Below are positions 1 through 6,275 of a stretch of DNA of 6,275 nucleotides, in pieces. Source of the DNA: Reyranella sp. (GTDB taxonomy: Bacteria > Pseudomonadota > Alphaproteobacteria > Reyranellales > Reyranellaceae); NCBI GenBank assembly GCA_030681635.1, contig JAUXRT010000285.1:1-6275 (forward strand), in the 5' to 3' direction. Made by a program: the position numbers and the translations under genes. The notes under the pieces are model-generated. The model was not told the DNA's origin, searched no databases, and saw nothing but the letters and a program-made list of their open reading frames with translations. Each line of letters starts with the position of its first letter. The first letter of the stretch is position 1.

Positions 1-335
1 ACGCCTGCCTCGGCCGGCTCATGGCGGCGGTCAAGAAGGTGGGTGGCGTCCTGTTCGTCACGGCCGACCACGGCAATGCCGAGCAGATGTTCGACGAGAC
101 GTCCCACCAGAAACATACCCAGCACACGCTGAATCGGGTACCGGCATTGTTGTTCAACGCGCCCGCCGCCGTCCATTCGCTCGCCGACGGCAAGCTGGCC
201 GATGTCGCTCCCACGCTGCTCGCGCTGATGGGCGTGCCGCAACCTGCGGAAATGACGGGGAAATCGCTGCTTTCCGAGGCATCGCGATCCGCGATTCTGG
301 CCGCGCCCCGCGCCGTGGCCGCGGCTTCGGCCTGA
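1..335 (+). CDS. gpmI: 2,3-bisphosphoglycerate-independent phosphoglycerate mutase, C-terminal fragment
   Basis: This is the last 110 codons of cofactor-independent phosphoglycerate mutase, a cytoplasmic Mn-dependent glycolytic enzyme that interconverts 3- and 2-phosphoglycerate. The reading frame is open from base 3, so the gene begins outside the window; the family is usually about 500-515 residues. The fragment starts with CLGRL, then shows the alkaline-phosphatase-superfamily metal motif TADHGNAE (Asp and His are Mn ligands in the family), followed by an HTQHT segment, a typical NRVPALLFNA strand, and the closing VAPTLLALMGVPQPAEMTGKSL stretch split over two conserved blocks. A short Ala-rich tail follows. 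It ends at TGA 333-335. The next gene on the same strand begins 128 bases later, so co-transcription with ctpA is possible but not shown. Assignment is firm; an internal Met at base 21 is not the true start. Confidence 0.95.
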   Translation, partial: ACLGRLMAAVKKVGGVLFVTADHGNAEQMFDETSHQKHTQHTLNRVPALLFNAPAAVHSLADGKLADVAPTLLALMGVPQPAEMTGKSLLSEASRSAILAAPRAVAAASA

Positions 336-364
336 TTTGTGAAGTGCCGTGACCCGTCTGCGCC

Positions 365-394
365 TTGATACTGCCAAAGACCGCCTTGTATCTT
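365..394 (+). promoter_or_regulatory. possible sigma70-type promoter upstream of ctpA
   Basis: A TTGATA hexamer at 365-370 (one mismatch to TTGACA) is followed, after an 18-base spacer, by TATCTT at 389-394 (four of six matches to TATAAT). It lies in the 128-base gap between gpmI and ctpA and would give a leader of roughly 60 bases before the ATG at 464. This is pattern matching only. The match is moderate, and GC-rich alphaproteobacteria tolerate weak -10 boxes. Confidence 0.3.
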
Positions 395-422
395 CGTCCC
401 AACGCCCGAACCCCCGGGTCGC

Positions 423-440
423 CTGGCCGGTGTAGGCCAG
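423..440 (+). other. small hairpin in ctpA leader
   Basis: CTGGCC (423-428) and GGCCAG (435-440) form a perfect 6-bp stem with a 6-base loop. It can be extended by two more pairs if C422 is bulged. No T-tract follows, so it is not a standard intrinsic terminator for gpmI. It ends 23 bases before the ctpA ATG and could influence leader structure, or be chance in GC-rich DNA. Confidence 0.3.
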
Positions 441-463
441 CGACCGTCCCTGAAAGCAATCCA

Positions 464-1873
464 ATGACCCGTTTGCGCATCGCTTCCGCCGCCGCGATCC
501 TGGCTTTCCTGGCCGTTCCCGTCGCCTTGCCGGCGTGGTCCCAGGACAAGGCCCCCGCCAAGCCCGCCGGCGGCGACAAGAGCGAGCTCTATCAGCATCT
601 CAACCTTTTCGGCGACGTGCTGGAGCGCGTGCGGCGCGACTATGTCGAGCCGGCCGACGAGAAGACGCTGATCGAGAATGCCATCAACGGCATGCTGACC
701 GCGCTCGACCCGCACTCGAGTTACATGAACCCCAAGACCTACAAGGACATGCAGGTCCAGACCAAGGGCGAGTTCGGTGGCCTCGGCATCGAAGTCACGA
801 TGGAGAACGGCGTCATCAAGGTTGTGTCGCCGATCGACGACACGCCCGCTTCCAGGGCCGGCATCATGCCGGGCGACCTGATTTTTGCCCTCGATGGCGA
901 GCCGGTCCAGGGGCTGACGCTCCAGGAGGCGGTCGAGCGCATGCGCGGCAAGGTCGGCACCCCGATCAAGATCTCGATCCGCCGCGCCGGCAAGGACCCG
1001 TTCGATGTCTCGCTCACGCGCGAGACCATCAAGGTGAAATCGGTGCGCTACCGCCTTGAAGGCGGCGACATCGGCTATATCCGCGTCACCTCCTTCACCG
1101 AGCAGAGCACCTCGGGCGTGCTCGACGCCGTCGAGAAGCTCAAGAAGGAAGCCGGCACCAAGCTCAAGGGCTTCATCCTCGATCTGCGCAACAATCCGGG
1201 CGGCCTGCTCGACCAGGCGATCGCCATGTCGGATGCCTTCCTCGAGAAGGGCGAGATCGTCTCGGTCAAGGCGCGCAAGAGCGAGGACGTGCAGCGCTGG
1301 AACGCCAAGCCCGGCGACGTCACCGGCGGCCTGCCGATCGTCGTTCTGGTGAACGGCGGCTCGGCGTCGGCTTCCGAGATCGTGGCCGGCGCGCTGCAGG
1401 ACCACAAGCGCGCGATCATTCTCGGCACCCGGACCTTCGGCAAGGGCTCGGTGCAGACGATCATGCAGGTCACCGGTGGCGGCGCCATCCGGCTCACGAC
1501 CGCGCTCTACTTCACGCCGTCGGGCCGGTCGATCCAGAAGGAAGGCATCAAGCCCGACATCGACGTCGAGCAGGCCAAGATCGAGGCCCTGGCTCCGCGC
1601 GCCGGCTTCCGCGAGGAGAACCTGCGCCGCTCGATCACCAATCCGAACGGCAAGCCGGCGGACGCCAAGCCCGAAGCGGCCAAGCCTGACGCGACCAAGC
1701 CTGATGCCGCCAAGCCCGGCGACAAGAAGGACGAGAAGCCGGCCGCGAGCACGGCGCCGGCGCCGTCGGGTGATCCCGACGAGCCGCCGAAGGAAGCCGT
1801 TTCCGACTATCAGCTCCTGCGGGCGGCCGACCTGATCCGCGGCATCTCGCTCTACAGCAAGCGCGGCGACTGA
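464..1873 (+). CDS. ctpA: S41 family carboxyl-terminal processing protease (CtpA)
   Basis: Exported serine protease of the Prc/CtpA/CtpB family (S41), which trims or degrades envelope proteins from their C-termini; 469 residues. The ATG at 464 is chosen because it begins a clean signal peptide (MTRLR, then a hydrophobic stretch to about residue 23, probable cleavage after AWS at 24-26). A TTG at 365 in the same frame would bury this signal behind 33 Pro/Arg-rich residues. A helical N-terminal region is followed by a PDZ domain starting at GEFGGLGIEV (about 102-190), then the protease core. Ser302 in SASASE is the expected nucleophile and Lys327 in FGKGSVQ the general base; their 25-residue spacing matches the family, and Gln331 is also in place. 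Residues 401-450 are a Lys/Pro/Ala-rich linker, followed by a conserved-looking tail (DYQLLRAADLIRGI). The catalytic machinery looks intact. It leads the ctpA-YibQ-like-rppH run. Confidence 0.95.
   Translation: MTRLRIASAAAILAFLAVPVALPAWSQDKAPAKPAGGDKSELYQHLNLFGDVLERVRRDYVEPADEKTLIENAINGMLTALDPHSSYMNPKTYKDMQVQTKGEFGGLGIEVTMENGVIKVVSPIDDTPASRAGIMPGDLIFALDGEPVQGLTLQEAVERMRGKVGTPIKISIRRAGKDPFDVSLTRETIKVKSVRYRLEGGDIGYIRVTSFTEQSTSGVLDAVEKLKKEAGTKLKGFILDLRNNPGGLLDQAIAMSDAFLEKGEIVSVKARKSEDVQRWNAKPGDVTGGLPIVVLVNGGSASASEIVAGALQDHKRAIILGTRTFGKGSVQTIMQVTGGGAIRLTTALYFTPSGRSIQKEGIKPDIDVEQAKIEALAPRAGFREENLRRSITNPNGKPADAKPEAAKPDATKPDAAKPGDKKDEKPAASTAPAPSGDPDEPPKEAVSDYQLLRAADLIRGISLYSKRGD
1664..1723 (+). repeat. 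four 15-bp tandem units coding AKPxA pentapeptides in ctpA
   Basis: Four in-frame 15-base units encode AKPEA, AKPDA, TKPDA and AKPGD (CtpA residues 401-420). The units differ mostly by single substitutions, many at third positions. They sit in the disordered, charged linker between the protease core and the C-terminal tail. Such arrays expand and contract by replication slippage, so length may vary between strains. Confidence 0.8.
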
Positions 1874-1874
1874 G

Positions 1875-1889
1875 CCGCCAGCGGCGGAG
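1875..1889 (+). promoter_or_regulatory. Shine-Dalgarno of the YibQ-like gene, partly inside a hairpin
   Basis: GGAG at 1886-1889 lies 7 bases before the GTG at 1897 and decides that start. Its first two bases are also part of the stem CCGCC (1875-1879) / GGCGG (1883-1887) with an AGC loop, placed directly after the ctpA stop codon. Ribosomes finishing ctpA would open the hairpin, which would couple translation of the two genes. The pairing is seen in the sequence; the coupling is inferred. Confidence 0.45.
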
Positions 1890-1896
1890 TGATGCC

Positions 1897-3003
1897 GTGG
1901 CGACCGCCGGCCGAAAGACCGGCAAGCACCGGGCGAATAGCGGCCTGATTGCCGCCTATTCGCTCGTTCTCGGTCTGGTGGCTGTTTCCGCCCTGCTGGC
2001 CTTCGGCCTCGGCAGCGGCGCGCCGGAGGCGGCCGAACCTTCGGTGCAGCCCGTGGCCAGCCTCGAGGTCGAACCGCCGCGCAAGGTGATCGCCCTGAAG
2101 CTGCCGCCAAGGCTCGCGCCACCGGTCTTTCGAACATTGGCTCCGGCCGAGAGTGCCGACTTGGTTGAGGTCACCGCCGACGGGCTTCGCCTGCCGCGGA
2201 TCTCACCCGGCGGCTGGATGCCCTGGATCGCCAATTCGCGGCGCTTCGATCCCGCCGGCCCGCCGGCCCGCGTCGGGCTGCTGATGATCGACCTCGGCGC
2301 CAGCGAGCCGCTGATGCGACGCGCCATCGAGGAATTGCCGGGCGAGGTAAGCCTGGCCTTCCTGCCGGCCACGCCCGACCTGCCGCGCTGGCTCATGCGG
2401 GCGCGGGAACGCGGCCACGAAACCTATCTCATGTTGCCGGCCGAGGATCCGAGCGGGCTCGCCGAACGCGGACTGAAACCGATCGAGACCTCGGCCGATG
2501 CGCCCGAGAACCTGCGCCGGCTGCGTATCGCGATGGCGCGTGCCGAAGGCTACGTCGGCTTCGTCGTGCGCTCGCCGGGGCCGGTGCCGCGGTCGGAAGT
2601 GACGCTCCGGCCGCTGATCAGGGAGATCGCCGATCGCGGCCTTGCCGTGGTCGAGATCAACCCGAGCCCGGAAACGGCAATCCTCCAACGCCTCACCGTC
2701 GAGTTCGGCGCGGGGTATGCGCGCAGTACCAACATCCTCGACTACAGACTGGCGAGCGACGGAGTCGCCGGGTCGCTCGACCGTCTCGTCACCTGGACCG
2801 CCGCCAGCGAACCAGAGCGGACGCCGCGGCATGCCTTCGGCGTGATGCAGCCGGATAACGGGGCGATCGATGCCGTCGTGGCTTGGCACAGGCGACTGGT
2901 GGCGCCGGCCACCGTTTCGCTGGTACCCATCATCGGCCATTTCGAATGCCGCGCCGCCTGCATGGCGCGCGTGGCCGCCCAACCGGCGCAGCTCCGCCCA
3001 TGA
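1897..3003 (+). CDS. divergent polysaccharide deacetylase (YibQ-like), probably catalytically degenerate
   Basis: 368 residues, GTG start fixed by GGAG 7 bases upstream and by the 23-base gap to ctpA. The N-terminus is basic (RKTGKHR), then one membrane helix (about 16-38), a Pro-rich linker, and from about residue 120 a domain laid out like the divergent polysaccharide deacetylase family (YibQ, PF04748). Framework blocks remain: ARVGLLMIDLG (about 124-134), LPGEVSLAFLP, APENLRRLRIAMARAEGYVGF (about 201-222), and a C-terminal VSLVPI strand. Positions I expect to hold metal-binding or catalytic residues are changed: the IDDLG pair reads MIDLG (Ile131 for the first Asp), LHLP reads LMLP (Met179), NHMGS reads VRSPG (Arg225), LDSRTS reads VEINPS (Glu253), and IGHP reads VMQP (Gln318). 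No frameshift is seen and the frame is intact, so it is probably expressed as an inner-membrane protein facing the periplasm, in a binding or structural role. These motif comparisons are from memory, not an alignment. Confidence 0.75.
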   Translation: MATAGRKTGKHRANSGLIAAYSLVLGLVAVSALLAFGLGSGAPEAAEPSVQPVASLEVEPPRKVIALKLPPRLAPPVFRTLAPAESADLVEVTADGLRLPRISPGGWMPWIANSRRFDPAGPPARVGLLMIDLGASEPLMRRAIEELPGEVSLAFLPATPDLPRWLMRARERGHETYLMLPAEDPSGLAERGLKPIETSADAPENLRRLRIAMARAEGYVGFVVRSPGPVPRSEVTLRPLIREIADRGLAVVEINPSPETAILQRLTVEFGAGYARSTNILDYRLASDGVAGSLDRLVTWTAASEPERTPRHAFGVMQPDNGAIDAVVAWHRRLVAPATVSLVPIIGHFECRAACMARVAAQPAQLRP

Positions 3004-3470
3004 TCGAAGGTCGGCCCGAGTTCTACCGTCCGAACGTCGGATTGATGCTGATCGCGGCCGACCGTCGCGTGTTCGTCGGTTGTCGCGCGAAGGAGCCCGG
3101 TGCCTGGCAAATGCCTCAGGGCGGTGTCGACGACGGTGAGACCCCGGTCGAAGCCGCCTGTCGCGAGCTCAAGGAGGAAGTCGGCACCGCCAAGGCGCTG
3201 CTGCTGCGCGAGAGCGCCAGGTGGATCGCCTACGACGTGCCGGAGGCGCGCCGCCCGGCCCACTGGAAGGGCAAGTGGCACGGCCAGGCGCAGAAGTGGT
3301 TCGCGCTCGCCTTCACCGGGTCCGATTCCGACATCGACATCGCGGCGCACGACCGGGAATTCGAGGCCTGGCAGTGGGTGCCGGCGCACGACCTGCCGTC
3401 GTTGATCGTGCCCTTCAAACGGCCGGTCTACGAGGCGGTGCTGGCGGAATTCGCCGACCTGGTTGAGTGA
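3000..3470 (+). CDS. rppH: RNA 5'-pyrophosphohydrolase (RppH/NudH, Nudix)
   Basis: Cytoplasmic Nudix hydrolase that removes pyrophosphate from the 5' end of mRNAs (and, in some relatives, cleaves dinucleoside polyphosphates), starting RNase E-dependent decay; 156 residues, normal for the family. It opens with EFYRPNVGLMLI, and the Nudix box is complete at residues 41-63: G41, E47, then REL/EEVGT with R55, E56, E59, E60 and G62. The RppH-type features WQMPQGG, GQAQKWFAL and LIVPFKRPVYEAV are all present, which separates it from generic Nudix proteins. The start is the ATG at 3000, overlapping the TGA of the preceding gene as ATGA, which implies translational coupling; there is no clear Shine-Dalgarno of its own. 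A GTG at 2883 in frame would add 39 residues unlike the family and is rejected. It is the last gene of its transcript, ending just before the palindrome at 3490. Confidence 0.95.
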   Translation: MIEGRPEFYRPNVGLMLIAADRRVFVGCRAKEPGAWQMPQGGVDDGETPVEAACRELKEEVGTAKALLLRESARWIAYDVPEARRPAHWKGKWHGQAQKWFALAFTGSDSDIDIAAHDREFEAWQWVPAHDLPSLIVPFKRPVYEAVLAEFADLVE

Positions 3471-3480
3471 CGTCGCAAAT

Positions 3481-3546
3481 AACAAAAAACCTCATCCTGA
3501 GGAGCGCCGTCTTCGGCGCGTCTCGAAGGATGAGGCTTTTGTTGTT
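3481..3546. terminator. palindromic repeat acting as likely bidirectional terminator
   Basis: Imperfect 46-base palindrome between convergent genes. The outer stem is CCTCATCCT (3490-3498) with AGGATGAGG (3527-3535); next GAGG (3499-3502) pairs with TCTC (3521-3524), including one G-U. The inner stem is GCGCCG (3504-3509) with CGGCGC (3514-3519), closed by a TCTT loop. On the + strand it is followed by CTTTTGTTGTTG, and on the - strand by TTTTTTGTTATT, so each direction has a U-rich tail. That fits termination of both rppH and the ferritin-like gene. The CCTCATCCTGAGGAGC / GCGTCTCGAAGGATGAGG arms resemble a palindrome I recall as dispersed in many Bradyrhizobium-like genomes, so it may be a repeat element used as a terminator. 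Confidence 0.75.
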
Positions 3547-3569
3547 GCTCCGCTTCTGCCGGAAAGACT

Positions 3570-4388
3570 CTAGGCGCCCGAGGCGGCGAGGCGGCTCGCG
3601 TTGCGGCGGAGGAACCACAGGCCGGCCCGCGTCATCAGGGCGTTCAACCAGCCCTGTGGCTGCAGCCCGACCGCCTTCAGGATCATTGCCATGGCGCGCT
3701 GGACATGGGTCTGGCGGTAGAGCGGATAGGCGCGGCGGGCATAGGCGCGCATGTAGCGCTCGCGATCGTAGACCGCCTCGGCGGGTTCGTTGGCCGCGAA
3801 ATAGGCATAGGCGAGCTCGTCGTCCTCGCTCTCCTTGAGGCGGCCCCAGCCGATGCGGAGCCGACCCCAGCGGCTCAGGCGATCACGCTGCAGGCAGCGG
3901 CGCAGATGCTCGTAGAAGAGCTTGTAGTGGCGGAATTCATCGGCGGCGATCTTGGCGCAGACCTGCTTCAGCACCGGCTCGGCGGTGGCGTCCTTGAGGG
4001 CGCTGTAATAGGAGCTGGTGCCGGTCTCGACGATGCAGCGCGCCATCATCTCGCCGGCCTGGCTGCCGCGCACCGAACTCTCGATATCGAGCGGCAGCTT
4101 GTAACCCTCACGGAAACGCGCGAAGGCGGCGTCGAAATCCCAGGCCGGATCGGCCAGCCGCGCCCAGCGGCCAAGCGCCATGCCGTGCTGCACTTCTTCC
4201 ACGACCCAGTTGTCGACCGATGCCATGAACTGCGGATCGTCGGCGAAGACGCGGGCGAGGTAGATGCCGTAGTCGCTGCCGTTCCTCTCCACCAGGGCCG
4301 CGGCCTTGATGTTGCGCAGGATCTCCGGATCGACCTTCGACGCGTCGAAGCGATCCCAGGCGATCGTCTCGAGTGTCCAGTTACCCAT
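3570..4388 (-). CDS. ferritin-like diiron-domain protein of unknown substrate
   Basis: 272 residues, no signal peptide or membrane helix seen, so probably cytoplasmic. The ATG at 4386-4388 is preceded by GAGGGG with an 8-base spacer. The first 160 residues carry the ligand pattern of a four-helix diiron carboxylate protein: Glu34 (LVERNGSDY), Glu65-x-x-His68 (EEVQH), Glu121 (IVETGTSSYY) and Glu151-x-x-His154 (DEFRHYK). The spacing of about 30 residues within each pair is as expected for this fold, also used by acyl-ACP desaturases, tRNA hydroxylase MiaE and rubrerythrin-like proteins. The remaining 110 residues are helical, Arg- and Tyr-rich and not recognised; they do not look like a desaturase C-terminus to me. 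It could be an oxygenase/desaturase-type enzyme or an iron/peroxide-handling protein; the substrate cannot be told. It lies downstream of atpC on the same strand, with its own ribosome binding site and a hairpin between, so it is probably transcribed separately. Confidence 0.75.
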   Translation of the reverse strand: MGNWTLETIAWDRFDASKVDPEILRNIKAAALVERNGSDYGIYLARVFADDPQFMASVDNWVVEEVQHGMALGRWARLADPAWDFDAAFARFREGYKLPLDIESSVRGSQAGEMMARCIVETGTSSYYSALKDATAEPVLKQVCAKIAADEFRHYKLFYEHLRRCLQRDRLSRWGRLRIGWGRLKESEDDELAYAYFAANEPAEAVYDRERYMRAYARRAYPLYRQTHVQRAMAMILKAVGLQPQGWLNALMTRAGLWFLRRNASRLAASGA

Positions 4389-4452
4389 GATCGAGACCCC
4401 TCGGCGGTCTATCGCACAAACATAATAAAGCGGCCCCCGGCCCGGCCTTCAA
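4389..4452 (-). promoter_or_regulatory. ribosome binding site and possible promoter of the ferritin-like gene
   Basis: Reading the - strand toward the ATG, TATTAT (4422-4427, five of six matches to TATAAT) lies about 34 bases before the start codon. A poor -35 candidate, TTGAAG (4447-4452), lies 19 bases further upstream, in the loop region of the GC hairpin. The Shine-Dalgarno GAGGGG follows at 4397-4402. The AT-rich patch around 4415-4430 stands out from its GC-rich surroundings. The ribosome binding site is convincing; the promoter is tentative. Confidence 0.35.
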
Positions 4453-4461
4453 GGGCCGGGC
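4440..4461 (-). terminator. GC-rich hairpin downstream of atpC, likely terminator
   Basis: GCCCGGCC (4440-4447) and GGCCGGGC (4454-4461) form a perfect 8-bp stem with a 6-base loop, beginning about 52 bases past the atpC stop on the - strand. A T-rich segment (CTTTATTATGTTTG on that strand) follows only after about 9 G/C bases. It is therefore not a textbook terminator, though an alternative fold using a second GGGCCG puts the T-rich run next to the stem. It is the best candidate for the end of the atp operon, or for partial read-through into the ferritin-like gene. Confidence 0.45.
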
Positions 4462-4513
4462 GGTGCACATCTGGATAGAAAGTTGCGCGGGCGGCCGCCA
4501 GAAGACCCGAGGG

Positions 4514-4927
4514 TCAGCGGCTGGCGTAGTAGGCCTGGGCCCGCCGTAAGTCCTTGGCAACAGTCAGGTTTTTCTGGGCGGTGGCCTTTTCGGCCTCGGT
4601 CGCGGCATCCGTCAGGTCGCGCTCGGCGGCGCGCTCGCGCTCGGCCAATTGCTCGGGCGTGACCGACTCGAACGGCAGGGCCTCGTCGGCCAGCACTGTG
4701 CAACGCTCGGGGGTCACCTCGGCAAAGCCGCCGACCACCAGAAAGCGCTGCTCGGCCTTGTTGCCCTGGAAGACCTCGAGCACCCCAGGACGAACGGTCG
4801 AGATCAGGGGCGCGTGACCGGGAAGGACGCCGAAGTCGCCTTCGCTGCCCGGCACCACGACCATGTCGGCCTCGGTCGCGAGCAGCTCGCGCTCGGGCAT
4901 GACCAGCCGGAAGTTGACCTTGGCCAT
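4514..4927 (-). CDS. atpC: F1F0 ATP synthase epsilon subunit
   Basis: Epsilon subunit of the F1 central stalk, which contacts gamma and the c-ring and in many bacteria restrains ATP hydrolysis; cytoplasmic face of the inner membrane. 137 residues, a normal length. The N-terminal beta-sandwich (about 1-88) shows the family signature PGSEGDFGVLPGHAP (26-40) and VVGGFAEV. The C-terminal part (about 89-137) is a charged Ala/Glu/Arg-rich two-helix hairpin ending in RRAQAYYASR. The ATG at 4925-4927 begins 4 bases after the atpD stop, the normal last-gene position of an atp operon, so the two are co-transcribed and probably translationally coupled. No Shine-Dalgarno is well placed; the nearest GAGG is in the atpD end, about 13 bases before the ATG. 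Confidence 0.97.
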   Translation of the reverse strand: MAKVNFRLVMPERELLATEADMVVVPGSEGDFGVLPGHAPLISTVRPGVLEVFQGNKAEQRFLVVGGFAEVTPERCTVLADEALPFESVTPEQLAERERAAERDLTDAATEAEKATAQKNLTVAKDLRRAQAYYASR

Positions 4928-4931
4928 CGGC

Positions 4932-6275
<1,344 letters not shown>

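Noticed and set aside
365..463. TTG start giving a 33-residue N-terminal extension of CtpA
   Set aside because: It would place a Pro/Arg-rich stretch in front of a clear signal peptide; the ATG at 464 starts that signal directly.
2203..2982. Long open frame on the - strand (259 codons) opposite the YibQ-like gene
   Set aside because: It is an antisense shadow; His/Arg/Asp-rich composition with no domain. The + strand has a membrane helix, family framework motifs and translational coupling on both sides.
2883..2999. GTG start giving a 39-residue N-terminal extension of RppH
   Set aside because: The extension overlaps the upstream coding sequence and is unlike the family. The ATG at 3000 gives a normal RppH N-terminus and a typical ATGA overlap.
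3490..3535. Single CRISPR repeat or transposon end
   Set aside because: There is one copy only, no spacers, no transposase and no target-site duplication; a terminator or REP-like repeat explains it better.
3467..3838. Open frame on the + strand running through the palindrome
   Set aside because: Arg/Ser-rich low-complexity translation with no domain; it crosses a likely terminator and is antisense to the ferritin-like gene.
3705..4478. Long open frame on the + strand (257 codons) opposite the ferritin-like gene
   Set aside because: It is antisense to a gene with clear diiron motifs and a good ribosome binding site. Its translation is Ala/Gly/Leu/Val-rich with no recognisable domain, as expected from GC-rich antisense codons.

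Overview
The window is ordinary-looking chromosomal DNA from a GC-rich alphaproteobacterium. Codon third positions are nearly all G or C. The cluster of gpmI, ctpA, a divergent polysaccharide deacetylase-like gene and rppH is an arrangement I associate with Hyphomicrobiales/Rhodospirillales-type genomes. The atpD-atpC order is the usual end of an F1 ATP synthase operon. The genus cannot be fixed from the sequence; a Bradyrhizobium- or Reyranella-like relative is a guess, based partly on the style of the palindromic repeat near 3.5 kb.

Layout, left half (+ strand, 1-3470): the 3' end of gpmI (glycolysis) is followed by a 128-base gap with a possible promoter. Then comes a compact run ctpA, YibQ-like gene, rppH. 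ctpA encodes an exported S41 protease. The YibQ-like gene starts at GTG 23 bases after ctpA and encodes a membrane-anchored protein. rppH overlaps it by an ATGA junction. The first two products act in the envelope; RppH acts on mRNA 5' ends in the cytoplasm and probably shares the transcript for historical reasons.

Layout, right half (- strand, 3570-6275): reading leftward, atpD (5' end cut off by the window edge) and atpC are separated by 4 bases. A GC-rich hairpin follows atpC, then a 272-residue ferritin-like diiron protein gene with its own Shine-Dalgarno sequence. The two halves converge on a 46-base imperfect palindrome with A/T tracts on both sides (3490-3535). It probably terminates transcription from both directions and resembles a dispersed repeat.

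Most notable points: (1) the YibQ-like protein keeps the family's overall framework but seems to have lost nearly every metal-binding/catalytic motif residue, suggesting a pseudo-deacetylase; (2) no envC-type gene lies between gpmI and ctpA, where many relatives carry one; (3) an unassigned diiron protein lies directly downstream of the ATP synthase operon; (4) a small hairpin covers the ribosome binding site of the YibQ-like gene. I found no CRISPR array, transposon, tRNA or rRNA, and no strong sign of an entirely new system.
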